Source: JACDET01 sp038253825 | Lineage (GTDB): Bacteria; Patescibacteriota; Microgenomatia; Levybacterales; UBA12049 | DNA length: 64,000 nt | Reading direction: 5' to 3' | NCBI GenBank assembly: GCA_038253825.1 | Contig: JBBSGT010000001.1 | Span: 1 to 64,000, forward strand | Shown: positions 24,086-33,710 of the stretch, piece after piece | How positions within the stretch are numbered: the stretch's first letter is position 1 | How the letters are laid out: the number at the start of each line of letters is the position of its first letter | The notes under the pieces: generated by a model | The model's database searches: none | Seen by the model: the letters and a program-made list of their open reading frames with translations, nothing else | What the model was told of the DNA's origin: nothing | Made by a program: the position numbers and the translations under genes

Positions 24086-25632
24086 TCCCCCCCCATTGCT
24101 CTTTTGCCAATGATAAAAAGGGGAACAGTATGTAAAAAAACGTCATTGATAAGTGTTTGCATCAGTTTCTTCGTTAAGAGCGTCAGGGGTATATCCTCAT
24201 GGACTAATTGTTGCGCTTTCTCGCGAAATTTCTGCATTTGTTGCTGTGTTATCTGGTGAGTTTGATCGGGATTTGTTCTTGCCCGGCGAATCTTGTTGAG
24301 AATATACGGAAGTTTTAGTACGATGCCAAAAGGGAGTAACAGCATTTTATTTTGCGAAGAACTATATTCATTTTCATTGATGGTTTCTATCGTTTTTGCG
24401 GCCAGCGGATCCATGATAGTTGCAAAGTTAGCGAACTTCTTTTTACCAACAAGGTTTAGAAGATTAGAAAGGTTGAGATAGAGACGACCTGGTGCGATCC
24501 ATGGTAAGGCTTCATTGATATTTTTTGTTAAATCCCGCATGAACACTGTCTTCGTAATAACACCCATTGCAACCGCGAAAAAAGAAGTACCTGTTACTGA
24601 AAGTGGCTGATAAAGTCCTTGAATACTGATGGTAGCATCAAGATAAAGGCGTTTCTTCTCAGATGGGTCGGTCAGCATAGATTTGGGTAAGGGAATATAA
24701 GTAGTGATTGGACGCGCTTGCAAGAGAAAAAGTTTTTCTTTTTCATAAGCCCATTCGATATCAATTGGTTTTTGGTAGAGTTCTTCGACTTGTTTGATTA
24801 ACGTTGTCAATTCTCCAACTTGTTTATCAGAAAGAGTAAAGGTATCATGCACAATGTCCTCTTTTTGCTTTGTACCACCACCACTTGTTAAATAAATTGC
24901 TTGTTCTTTTTTACCAAGTTGTTTCTTAACAATTTTTAGATCTATTTTATTTACCGTATACGTGTCAGGTGTGGTTGTGGTTGTGCCGGCGACGACAGTT
25001 TCACCAAGTCCCCAGTTAGCATTAAAAACTGCTTCATCATAGTTATTTGTCACAGGATTGAACGAAAATCCGACACCGGCTATTTCGCTTGCAATTTGCT
25101 CCTGAATAATAACTGCAATTTTAGGATTTTTCGTGTCAAATCTATTCGCTAGTTTATAGACAGCGACGCGATAATCCAGGCAAGATGCAAATGCTTTTTT
25201 AATTGCTTTGTTCAGTTCAGATTTTGGCACGCCAAGAACTGTTTCATAGCCACCAGCAAACGATGAACCTTCTAAATCTTCTTCAGGTGAAGAAGACCGG
25301 ACAGCAAAGACAGATTTTTGGTCATAGTTCGCCAGTACATTTGAGATTGCTTGCTCTTGATCTTTTGTGAAATTGAGTTGTGTGGCTTGCTGCTTAAGTA
25401 GCTTACAGATATTTTCTAATTCTTCTGGTTTTGCTTTGAGAAATTCAGACCAGGTTTTTGTTTTTTGCAATTCTTCCCACCAAGGAGTAAAGAATGAAAC
25501 TGACAGAATAAATCCTGGCGGGACGGGTAAGCCTGCTTGACTACCAAGGATGAGAGAATAACCCTTGCCTCCAACTTCTGAAATTTCCGCGGAATTTGTA
25601 TCAGGAAACAAGTAAATTGATTGACTTATCAT
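24082..25632 (-). CDS. N-terminal half of the same PEP-synthase-like enzyme (ATP-grasp domain)
   Basis: The 516 residues begin with VGGKGYSLILGSQAGLPVPP and FAVRSSSPEEDLEGSSFAGG, the PPDK_N nucleotide-binding motifs, and reach LFLLQARPIT near residue 310. The rest is the start of the linker. The frame ends at RAMGGE and a TGA directly in the G8 tract (plus-strand C run 24087-24094). The family transfers the beta-phosphate of ATP to pyruvate, or to another acceptor such as rifampin, through the phosphohistidine of the other half. The GGTLQHGALVAREYG active site is closer to the rifampin phosphotransferase branch than to PEP synthase. The true acceptor is unknown. Confidence 0.85.
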   Translation of the reverse strand: MISQSIYLFPDTNSAEISEVGGKGYSLILGSQAGLPVPPGFILSVSFFTPWWEELQKTKTWSEFLKAKPEELENICKLLKQQATQLNFTKDQEQAISNVLANYDQKSVFAVRSSSPEEDLEGSSFAGGYETVLGVPKSELNKAIKKAFASCLDYRVAVYKLANRFDTKNPKIAVIIQEQIASEIAGVGFSFNPVTNNYDEAVFNANWGLGETVVAGTTTTTPDTYTVNKIDLKIVKKQLGKKEQAIYLTSGGGTKQKEDIVHDTFTLSDKQVGELTTLIKQVEELYQKPIDIEWAYEKEKLFLLQARPITTYIPLPKSMLTDPSEKKRLYLDATISIQGLYQPLSVTGTSFFAVAMGVITKTVFMRDLTKNINEALPWIAPGRLYLNLSNLLNLVGKKKFANFATIMDPLAAKTIETINENEYSSSQNKMLLLPFGIVLKLPYILNKIRRARTNPDQTHQITQQQMQKFREKAQQLVHEDIPLTLLTKKLMQTLINDVFLHTVPLFIIGKRAMGGE

Positions 25633-25710
25633 AAATTTATAATAGAGACTCTGGTTATATCTTCATAGTCTTTTGCACAAGGTGATTCCATCACACCTGT
25701 AACATGTCTT

Positions 25711-26745
25711 TTAGAAATTTGTTTCTCCTATTACAGAATAATCAACACTCTCCTGATTATAAACTTGCTTGGGAATAAAGTAATAAGAATCAGATAAAAA
25801 GTAATTATGATCAAACGTTTGCATCAATTGTTGGGGTGTAACTCGTTTAAATTGATTCAAATAACTAATTACCTCAGTCTTTGTTAGCGGATTTGTTTTA
25901 CTACTGGTAATTCTTATTAATGTATTCTCAAACATCACGTAGTATTCAACAAAATATGGGTTGTTCTTGTCGGTATAAAGATGATGGTTTTGCCCGAAAT
26001 TACCCAGGTCCACACATACAGATATTCCACATCTGCTAGGTGGATATGTCATAGGATCTGCTACAAAATTTTCATTAATAGCGATATTATCTTCTGTCAC
26101 AAAACGAATATTTTGTTTTGATGGATCCCAAAAGAAATGTTGAACTAAATATTTTTTTGTTGGTATAGCATCGGTAAAATAAATTGGGAACTGGAAAATT
26201 GTCACCAAACTATTTGCGGCTTGTGTCTGTTTGTCACTATTCTCAGAGAGACGTTGATTTATTTGAAAACCGACAAACAGTATTAATAGAATTGGAAGTA
26301 CAAGCCAAACTATCTTTCGACGATTATTCAAAAAGTAATAAAGAAGCAGTACAAAGACACCTATACCCACACCCACCGGGTAGGTAACAAGTGTTTGGCC
26401 CAGCTCGGTTATATTATAAGAAGCCGCAATAATAACTAGGAGCATTGCTATAAGAGCAAGCGGTGGTGATTGCCAACCTAATTCTCTTAACACAAAGGTA
26501 CCGACAATAAACCAAATAATAAATGCCAACGCATTCACGCCAGCGAAAAGTAATGAACCTGAATCACTGCGTATCAGCGAAGAGAAATGTACTGCAAATG
26601 TCGTTAAAAGTGTCAATAGAAAAAGCAGAAAGAGTGATATAAAAAGAGCTCCGAAGAGAGCTGTGGGAGGATTTCTTCGCCAAGGACCGGGAGGTGCCTC
26701 AGCAACTATATCTGTAAGTTTATTACCGACAATTTTTTTAGGCAT
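25711..26745 (-). CDS. Membrane protein with a large C-terminal extracytoplasmic domain, unknown
   Basis: The 344-residue protein has a proline-rich cytoplasmic start, then five or six helices between residues 27 and 167, and about 175 soluble residues (from INQRLSENSDK) with one Cys pair (CGISVC). No family is recognised. It is transcribed divergently from mutS. The mutS promoter lies just outside its start codon. The Cys pair suggests an exported domain. Confidence 0.7.
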   Translation of the reverse strand: MPKKIVGNKLTDIVAEAPPGPWRRNPPTALFGALFISLFLLFLLTLLTTFAVHFSSLIRSDSGSLLFAGVNALAFIIWFIVGTFVLRELGWQSPPLALIAMLLVIIAASYNITELGQTLVTYPVGVGIGVFVLLLYYFLNNRRKIVWLVLPILLILFVGFQINQRLSENSDKQTQAANSLVTIFQFPIYFTDAIPTKKYLVQHFFWDPSKQNIRFVTEDNIAINENFVADPMTYPPSRCGISVCVDLGNFGQNHHLYTDKNNPYFVEYYVMFENTLIRITSSKTNPLTKTEVISYLNQFKRVTPQQLMQTFDHNYFLSDSYYFIPKQVYNQESVDYSVIGETNF

Positions 26746-26797
26746 CTATTTAAGCGTAAGTAATAGCAACTTTGAAGTCAAGTGTGAAAAAAATTCT

Positions 26798-26826
26798 TTG
26801 AATCTTTGGGAAAAAACTAGTATAGT
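26798..26826 (+). promoter_or_regulatory. Promoter of mutS
   Basis: TTGAAT (26798-26803), a 17-base spacer and TATAGT (26821-26826) precede ATG 26840 by 13 bases. No Shine-Dalgarno is seen. This supports the 26840 start over the longer open frame. Confidence 0.65.
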
Positions 26827-26839
26827 AAGAGCATCACAT

Positions 26840-29506
26840 ATGCAAGAAGATTTTACGACACCGATGATGAAGCAGTACAGCGGCATCAAGAAAAATTATC
26901 AGGATTGCTTACTTTTTTATCGCATGGGAGATTTTTATGAGTTGTTTCTTGAGGATGCTCATATTGGTGCACGGGTATTAAATATTACCTTGACCGGCAA
27001 GGCAAATGGAAAAGGTGGTCGGATTCCGATGGCTGGAGTGCCATATCATGCAGTTGATCCCTATCTTGCCAAACTTGTGAAAGCAGGTTATAAAGTTGCA
27101 ATTTGTGAACAGTTGTCACCACCCAACAAAAAAGGATTAGTTGAGCGTGACGTTGTGCGCATAGTGACCCCGGGCACGATGATGGATGAGAAAGCACTGG
27201 AGAAAAAAGAAAATAACTACATTGTCAGTTTACTTTTCAATATAAATAACGTTGCATTTGCAATCTCTGATATATCCACCGGTTATTTCTCAACAACTGA
27301 AATTATAACTGACAATAGTGCTCAAGTAGTCGCAGACGAATTTGCACGAATTCAGCCGAAAGAATGTATTTTATCTGAAAAAGATTATAATAATCCAGAA
27401 ATTCTTACGCTGTTAAAGCGAGAAAATAACCTCAATATTTTTCCATTTGTTGACTGGGAGGAGTATGCCGGCAATGCGAAGAGAATTTTGAAAGAACATT
27501 TTGCCGTAGGGACACTGGCTGGATTTGCACTCGAGGATAAAAAAATGGCACAACAATCAGCAGCTGTACTTCTCGGTTATCTCCAACAAACACAAAAAAC
27601 ACCAGTGCAACACATTAAAAAGATTTCATCATATGGTACAAAAAATTATCTCCAACTTGATCGGTCTACTATGCTTAATCTAGAACTTTTTTCGACCATC
27701 AGAGAACATGAAACAAGTGGTACACTACTTTCTGTCGTAGATCAGACGGTAACTGCTATGGGAGGAAGGTTACTGAGGTCTTGGATGAAAAAACCTTTAT
27801 TGGAAAAGACTGAGATCGAAAAGCGACATGAATCAGTTGCAGAGTTACTTAGGAAGCAACGAATGCGTAATGATCTTCGTGAATACTTAAAGGAGGTAAG
27901 TGATATTGAAAGATTATTATCCCGTTGTTCAGTTGGACTTGGCAATGCGAGAGATTTAATCAATCTGAAACATTCACTCAACATAGTCTTGGAAATTAAA
28001 AAAGTATTAGAAACATATGACAGCGAATTGATTAACGAGCTGCAAAAAAGAATAAAAATTTCTGAGAAAAAGTCTGATATGCATTTAGAAACATTGGACA
28101 ACATCATTGCTTATCTTGAAAAGCGAATTGTTACAGAACCACCAATTAGTATTCGAGAAGGAGGAATGATTAATCAAGGTATTGATAGTGAGTTAGATAA
28201 TTTGGGACAAATAGTTTCAGGTAGTAGGGACTGGATTGTGGAACTTGAACAAAAAGAACGAAAGAGAACAGGTATTAATTCTCTCAAAGTTCGATTCAAT
28301 CAAATATTTGGTTTTTATATTGAGGTCAGTAAATCAAATCTCAACTCGGTTCCCACAAGTTATACTCGAAAACAAACATTGGTAAATGCCGAGCGGTTCA
28401 TAACTGCAGAGTTAAAGGTGCAAGAGGAAATTATTCTCAGTGCTGAAGAAAAAATGCATGATATTGAATATCGTTTATTTCAGGAAACCCTGAAAAATTT
28501 ACTGGACCATGTTTCCATAATTCAAGAAGCAGCGATGAGTATTGCGGCGATTGATTGTTTAGTGAATTTTGCACAAATTGCTGAGAAACGAAATTATGTC
28601 AAGCCTGAAATGAGAGACTCAGAGGAAATATCCATTCATGAAGGAAGACATCCTGTGGTTGAGACACTCCTTGAGAACAAACAATTTGTACCAAACGATG
28701 TTTCATTTGCACCAGACAATCAGCAATTACTGCTGATAACCGGCCCAAACATGGCCGGGAAATCTGTCTTTATTCGTCAGAATGCACTCATCATCCTTAT
28801 GGCGCAAATGGGATCTTTTGTGCCAGCAAAACAAGCACAGCTTAGTATCGTTGATCAGATCTTTGTGAGGTCTGGAGCATCAGATGTCATTACTTCAGGT
28901 TTATCAACGTTTATGGTAGAAATGGTTGAGACCGCTCATATTCTGAATCACGCAACGGACAAAAGTTTTATTGTGATGGATGAAATCGGTCGGGGAACGA
29001 GTACTTATGATGGTATTAGCATTGCATGGGCGGTTGCTGAATATTTGGTTTCGTGCAAAAATACTAGCCCTAAAACGTTATTTGCAACGCATTATCACGA
29101 ATTACAAGTTTTGGAAGATCAATATCCTCAGCAAATTCACAATTATCATATGGCAGTTTCGAATGCAGATGGCGGACCGGTTTTTCTTCATACAATATTA
29201 CCAGGTGGTGCTTCTCATAGTTTTGGTGTAGCAGTTGCAAAATTAGCGGGTATTCCTGAATCAGTAATAATACGTGCTAATGAAATATTGGAGGAACTCG
29301 AAGAACGAAGTTTAGAAAAAGAAACGATAGGAGTGTATCCACAACCGCAACAAATCGAACTCATTGATCATCTGATTCATAAAGAATTAGAACAGCTTGA
29401 TCTCTCCCAAATGACACCATTGGAAGCGTTAAATAAACTAGCAGAGTTTAAAGAAAAATTAAAATTCTTAGCTCAAGAGAATAAAAAATATTTGGAAGTA
29501 GATTAA
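26840..29506 (+). CDS. mutS: DNA mismatch repair protein MutS
   Basis: The 888-residue MutS recognises mispairs and small loops and recruits MutL. The mismatch-wedge Phe-x-Glu is in RMGDFYELFLEDA near residue 36. Walker A is TGPNMAGKSVFIRQ, followed by DEIGRGTSTYDGISIAWAVAEYL and the FATHYHEL switch. The open frame extends upstream to 26663, but those residues are unrelated to MutS and precede the promoter, so ATG 26840 (MQEDFTTPMMKQYSGIK) is correct. mutL starts 10 bases after the stop. Confidence 0.97.
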   Translation: MQEDFTTPMMKQYSGIKKNYQDCLLFYRMGDFYELFLEDAHIGARVLNITLTGKANGKGGRIPMAGVPYHAVDPYLAKLVKAGYKVAICEQLSPPNKKGLVERDVVRIVTPGTMMDEKALEKKENNYIVSLLFNINNVAFAISDISTGYFSTTEIITDNSAQVVADEFARIQPKECILSEKDYNNPEILTLLKRENNLNIFPFVDWEEYAGNAKRILKEHFAVGTLAGFALEDKKMAQQSAAVLLGYLQQTQKTPVQHIKKISSYGTKNYLQLDRSTMLNLELFSTIREHETSGTLLSVVDQTVTAMGGRLLRSWMKKPLLEKTEIEKRHESVAELLRKQRMRNDLREYLKEVSDIERLLSRCSVGLGNARDLINLKHSLNIVLEIKKVLETYDSELINELQKRIKISEKKSDMHLETLDNIIAYLEKRIVTEPPISIREGGMINQGIDSELDNLGQIVSGSRDWIVELEQKERKRTGINSLKVRFNQIFGFYIEVSKSNLNSVPTSYTRKQTLVNAERFITAELKVQEEIILSAEEKMHDIEYRLFQETLKNLLDHVSIIQEAAMSIAAIDCLVNFAQIAEKRNYVKPEMRDSEEISIHEGRHPVVETLLENKQFVPNDVSFAPDNQQLLLITGPNMAGKSVFIRQNALIILMAQMGSFVPAKQAQLSIVDQIFVRSGASDVITSGLSTFMVEMVETAHILNHATDKSFIVMDEIGRGTSTYDGISIAWAVAEYLVSCKNTSPKTLFATHYHELQVLEDQYPQQIHNYHMAVSNADGGPVFLHTILPGGASHSFGVAVAKLAGIPESVIIRANEILEELEERSLEKETIGVYPQPQQIELIDHLIHKELEQLDLSQMTPLEALNKLAEFKEKLKFLAQENKKYLEVD

Positions 29507-29516
29507 TTAAACTAAT

Positions 29517-31226
29517 ATGCGTAAAATATATCCGTTAGATCCTCAGATTGTTTCTAAAATTGCAGCGGGAGAAGTCATTGAACGGCCGGTATATGCAGTT
29601 AAAGAATTAGTCGAAAATGCACTTGATGCGAGAGCAGAGAACATTACTATCCATATCGAAGAAAGCGGATTGAAAAAGATAATAATGATTGATAATGGGG
29701 AAGGGATGAGTAAAGAAGATTTGCTGGAATGTTTTAAAGCACATACGACAAGTAAATTACAAAATGAAGAATCACTTACCAGCATTCAAACGTTAGGTTT
29801 TCGCGGTGAAGCACTAGCAAGTATTGCCGCAATTAGTAAGGTAACAATTGCCAGTAAAGTCGCTGGTGAAACTGCGGGAACAAGCATCTCCATAAAAAAT
29901 GGGACAGTTGAAAAAGAGAAACCGATTGGCATGCCGACAGGGACACAAATTACTGTTGATTATCTTTTTCATGCAGTTCCTGCCCGGAAAAATTTTTTAA
30001 AATCTCAGCGGACAGAATTTAGTCTTATTCTTGAATTAATTTCTCATTATGCACTCGTTTATCCCTCAGTCAATTTTGTCCTAGTACATAACAATAAGAC
30101 AGTGTTAGATCTTCCAAAAGTATCAGAAAGGATTGATCGGATTGAAAAACTTCTTGGAAAAGAAATTTATCAAGCGCTTTTGCCGGTCGATTATAAAGAT
30201 GCTTATGTTACGATTTCCGGCTTTATTGTGAAGCCATCCTTGACAACTCGTACACCGATTAAACAATTTCTTTTCGTCAACCAAAGACAAATTCGTGATA
30301 AAAATTTGTCTTTAAAAATTAAAGCTTCGTATGGAACGCTTTTAGAGAATGCAGTTTATCCAATTTGCATTTTATATTTCTCCATACCATGTGAAATGGT
30401 TGATGTTAATGTCCATCCACGTAAAGAGGAAGTACGATTTAGTAACCAGCAATCTGTTTATGACGCAGTTGAAAAAATAATCAAAGAAACTTTTGCAAAT
30501 AATGTTTTGGCAACGAATTCTTATTGGGATTCTGCTTCACCATTTAATGGATTAGGACTTCATGATGCTTCGAGTGGAACGACTTCTTATGCGGGTAAAC
30601 TAATGAAAGAAAAGAAGTTTCCATGGGAATTAAATCTCGAAACAAAACCTGATACAACAGACATTTTACAAATCAATAAACTGTATTTACTGATATCTAC
30701 TCAGCGCGGTTTTGTTATCATTGATCAACATGCTGCACATGAGCGGATTAGATATGAACAATTATTGGATGAGTTTACTAGTGAAAACAATAAAAGAAAT
30801 ATTTTTTATTTCCCTAAACCTGGAATTTTTGAGCTCAGTCTATCTGAAAGCGAGCTGCTGCATCATTACCTACCACTTTTTCACGATTTAGGATGGGGAA
30901 TTGAACATTTTAGAGGAAGATCATTTCTTCTCACAAGTATCCCGGTTTTGTTCCAAGACCAAAACTACGTTCAATTATTACAAGAGATGTTAGAAGATAT
31001 TAGAGAGAATGAAAAGCCCCAAGCACTTAATGCTCGTAGTAAAAAAATGCTGGCATATCTTGCTTGTCACAGCTCTGTCAGAGCTGGTGATAGTTTGACA
31101 AGAGAACAGGCAAGAGAATTGGTTGAACAATTGGTAAAAACCCCAAACAATGCGACCTGTCCACATGGACGGCCAACGCAAGTTATGATACAAAGAGAAA
31201 TGCTTGATAAACTATTTAAACGCTAA
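29517..31226 (+). CDS. mutL: DNA mismatch repair protein MutL with endonuclease motif
   Basis: The 569-residue MutL has the GHKL ATPase motifs (ENALDARAENI, DNGEGM, TLGFRGEALASI) and a C-terminal dimerisation and nuclease domain with DQHAAHERIRYE, which fits the DQHA(x)2E(x)4E endonuclease signature. The CPHGRPT motif near the C-terminus completes the metal site. It can therefore nick the error strand itself, and no MutH is needed. It is co-transcribed with mutS and followed by the glycosylase gene after one base. Confidence 0.97.
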   Translation: MRKIYPLDPQIVSKIAAGEVIERPVYAVKELVENALDARAENITIHIEESGLKKIIMIDNGEGMSKEDLLECFKAHTTSKLQNEESLTSIQTLGFRGEALASIAAISKVTIASKVAGETAGTSISIKNGTVEKEKPIGMPTGTQITVDYLFHAVPARKNFLKSQRTEFSLILELISHYALVYPSVNFVLVHNNKTVLDLPKVSERIDRIEKLLGKEIYQALLPVDYKDAYVTISGFIVKPSLTTRTPIKQFLFVNQRQIRDKNLSLKIKASYGTLLENAVYPICILYFSIPCEMVDVNVHPRKEEVRFSNQQSVYDAVEKIIKETFANNVLATNSYWDSASPFNGLGLHDASSGTTSYAGKLMKEKKFPWELNLETKPDTTDILQINKLYLLISTQRGFVIIDQHAAHERIRYEQLLDEFTSENNKRNIFYFPKPGIFELSLSESELLHHYLPLFHDLGWGIEHFRGRSFLLTSIPVLFQDQNYVQLLQEMLEDIRENEKPQALNARSKKMLAYLACHSSVRAGDSLTREQARELVEQLVKTPNNATCPHGRPTQVMIQREMLDKLFKR

Positions 31227-31227
31227 T

Positions 31228-31806
31228 ATGCTCAAGGAACCGATCATGCAAAAATTAAAGAAAGAATATCCAGCGCCTGAATTCGAAGATAGAAGTGCGG
31301 ATTTGATGCAATCGATGATTAAATCAATCATTTCGCAACAGCTTTCAGTAAAAGCTGCCTCGACAATTTTTGGACGTTTTCAAGATTTATTCATTGCTAA
31401 CTCCTTTCCAACGGACAAAGAAATTTTAGCAATGGATGATGAGATTATGCGAAGTGCTGGACTGTCTTATGCAAAAATAAAATATGTAAAATCCGTTGCC
31501 AACGCATTTGTCAGTGATCTTATTGACATCAAAAAGATCAGAAAGCAATCCGACGAGGAAGTTATTTCTGAGTTAATACAAATTCATGGAATTGGACGAT
31601 GGACTGCTGAGATGATCTTGATATTTTCATTACAACGGCCTGATATATTCTCTATTGATGATTTAGGAATTAGAAATGCAATTACGAGACTTTATGGAAT
31701 TAGCGACAGAAAAGAAATGCTAGAATTATCTGAAAAATGGAAACCTTATAGATCAACTGCATGTTGGTATTTATGGAGAAGCCTGGGCAATGCACCTGCT
31801 GCCTGA
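31228..31806 (+). CDS. DNA-3-methyladenine glycosylase II-like (AlkA/HhH-GPD)
   Basis: The product (192 residues from ATG 31228) has the helix-hairpin-helix IHGIGRWTAEMILIF and the catalytic Asp in FSIDDLGIRNAI, the HhH-GPD signature of AlkA-type glycosylases that remove alkylated purines. It lacks the N-terminal AlkA domain, as do short bacterial versions. The frame is open from 31204, but ATG 31228 follows the mutL stop by one base and gives the usual start. The 3' end overlaps the converging PAPS synthetase gene by 61 bases. Confidence 0.9.
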   Translation: MLKEPIMQKLKKEYPAPEFEDRSADLMQSMIKSIISQQLSVKAASTIFGRFQDLFIANSFPTDKEILAMDDEIMRSAGLSYAKIKYVKSVANAFVSDLIDIKKIRKQSDEEVISELIQIHGIGRWTAEMILIFSLQRPDIFSIDDLGIRNAITRLYGISDRKEMLELSEKWKPYRSTACWYLWRSLGNAPAA

Positions 31807-33563
31807 TCTGGATTTTGATACTGAATCAGCTTAATAGATTTTTGACTTAAGATTTGTTTTTCAATTAAGTAGGAAATGATTTGATTGATGCACTCTTTCG
31901 GCGTTTTTTTTGCTGTGTTAATTGTTATCGCCGGATTGGTTGGTGTCTCGTATGGATCATCAATACCAGTCATCCCTTTCAATTTATTCTTTTTCGCTTT
32001 TCGATATAAGCCCTTAACATCACGTTTTATACACACTTCAAGCGGTGTTGATAAGTAGATCTCAATATAGTGACCATTTGGGGAAATGAGATTTCGATTG
32101 TATGTTCGTGCATCGGCGTAAGGAGCAATTGCAGCACAAATCGCAATACCTTTGTGTTTGGTTATTTCATTGGCAACAAATCCAAGTCGGGTAATATTGG
32201 TGTATCTATCTTCTCTGCTAAAACCAAGACCTTTGGATAAATTACTTCGAATGACATCTCCATCCAAAAGTGAAATTTCTCTTTCTTGGATTTCAGTAAG
32301 TTTATATAATAACATCTTTGCCAGTGTCGACTTACCTGAGGAAGGTAATCCGGTAAAGAAAATCGTTACACCTTTCTTCTTTTTACGTCCCGCATTTTCT
32401 CGTAATTCATCAATAATCTCTGGGAAAGAAAGCCAATCTGGCAATGGCTCATTATTTAATAACCTTTCTCGTACTTGCGTTCCTGAGATTTTGAGAATTG
32501 TATGTTTTTTATTGACTTTGTTGATGGGAAGATATTGCTTTTTCTCTTTGACATAAACCATTTCTTTAAATAGAACTGGCGTAATAGCTAATTCTTTCTC
32601 ACAGGATTTCAAGAAATCGTGAGCATCATATTCTCCATAATAAGGTTTTCCCAAACGATCTTTTCCGGGACTTGCATGATCGCGACCGACAATAAAATGC
32701 GTGCATCCATAATTTTTTCTGATGATTGCATGAAGTACTGCTTCTCTCGGGCCTGCCATTCTCATTGCAAGTGGAAGCAGACTCAGCATACCGAAATCTT
32801 GCATGTAATTATTGTACAAATGGATATAACATCGCGTTCTGGTAATGTAATCAATATCTCCATCTTTAGTTTGTCCGACACTGGGATGAAGTAAAATTTT
32901 TGCTTCATACGTCTTGGCTGCATCTTTAATCAATGTATAGTGTGCTCGATGTAGGGGATTACGAGTTTGAAATCCAATAACTTTTTCCCAACCAAATTTT
33001 TTAAATACCTTTCGTAGTTCTGTGGGAGTAAGTCTAAAATCAGTAAAATCGTAGTGTGGAATTTCTTTTAATCCTTCAATTTTTCCTCCGAGATAGTATT
33101 TACCCGTTGCGTCAAACAGTTGTCTTACCCCAAAGTGATCAGTATCAGTTGTATCATACACTTTTTTTGCTTCTTTCTTCTTATCTGGTTGATAGATTGA
33201 GGTAATTGTGAAGAGTGCATATGGTTCATTATACGCATCACAGAGTAGTAAAATAGTTCCTTCTTTATAATTTGATATATCATCAACGTCCAGGACAATA
33301 GGAATTGGCCATACAGTTCCGTCTGTCAGTCTGGCATCATTGACTACAGACTGATATGTATTTTCATCCATAAAACCTTCAAGTGGAGAAAACCCGCCAT
33401 TGAGCAGTAATTCCAGATCACAAAGTTGTCTCTGTGTAAGAGTTATACGGAGAGCAGTTTCGAACTGTTCAAGAAGCTTTTGTCTTTTGCTAGATTCTGT
33501 AATAACTAATGGTTTTAACAAACCTCCATGAGCCAAAAAAGTGGTTTCTAATTTCGTTATCAT
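31746..33563 (-). CDS. sat/cysC: Bifunctional sulfate adenylyltransferase / adenylylsulfate kinase (PAPS synthetase)
   Basis: The 605-residue protein makes PAPS from sulfate in two steps. The ATP sulfurylase part (about residues 1-385) has FQTRNPLHRAHY, VGRDHASPGKD and AMRMAGPREAVLHAI. The APS kinase part (about 400-575) has the P-loop FTGLPSSGKSTLAK, LDGDVIRSNLSKGLGFSREDR and YNRNLISPNGHY. No sulfate-reduction genes are near. A sulfotransferase gene 9 kb away at 42815 could use the PAPS for surface sulfation. The C-terminal ~20 residues overlap the glycosylase gene on the other strand and look non-conserved. Confidence 0.95.
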   Translation of the reverse strand: MITKLETTFLAHGGLLKPLVITESSKRQKLLEQFETALRITLTQRQLCDLELLLNGGFSPLEGFMDENTYQSVVNDARLTDGTVWPIPIVLDVDDISNYKEGTILLLCDAYNEPYALFTITSIYQPDKKKEAKKVYDTTDTDHFGVRQLFDATGKYYLGGKIEGLKEIPHYDFTDFRLTPTELRKVFKKFGWEKVIGFQTRNPLHRAHYTLIKDAAKTYEAKILLHPSVGQTKDGDIDYITRTRCYIHLYNNYMQDFGMLSLLPLAMRMAGPREAVLHAIIRKNYGCTHFIVGRDHASPGKDRLGKPYYGEYDAHDFLKSCEKELAITPVLFKEMVYVKEKKQYLPINKVNKKHTILKISGTQVRERLLNNEPLPDWLSFPEIIDELRENAGRKKKKGVTIFFTGLPSSGKSTLAKMLLYKLTEIQEREISLLDGDVIRSNLSKGLGFSREDRYTNITRLGFVANEITKHKGIAICAAIAPYADARTYNRNLISPNGHYIEIYLSTPLEVCIKRDVKGLYRKAKKNKLKGMTGIDDPYETPTNPAITINTAKKTPKECINQIISYLIEKQILSQKSIKLIQYQNPDQAAGALPRLLHKYQHAVDL

Positions 33564-33663
33564 TTTTTTAGTGTAATTGTTTTTTTAGAGAAATGCTACC
33601 TAAATAATAACATTATTTCTTGTCTCTATGCTTTTATCCCTCAGAAAAAGCTGTTTCAGGTAC

Positions 33664-33691
33664 TTGACAAAGGTATATGCTCGTGTATACG
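33664..33691 (+). promoter_or_regulatory. Promoter of the first WxL-like gene
   Basis: TTGACA (33664-33669) and TATACG (33686-33691) are spaced by 16 bases. AAAAGGA directly upstream of ATG 33711 may serve as a close ribosome site. This is the likely start of the surface-protein locus. Confidence 0.55.
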
Positions 33692-33710
33692 ATGAATATA
33701 ACAAAAGGAT

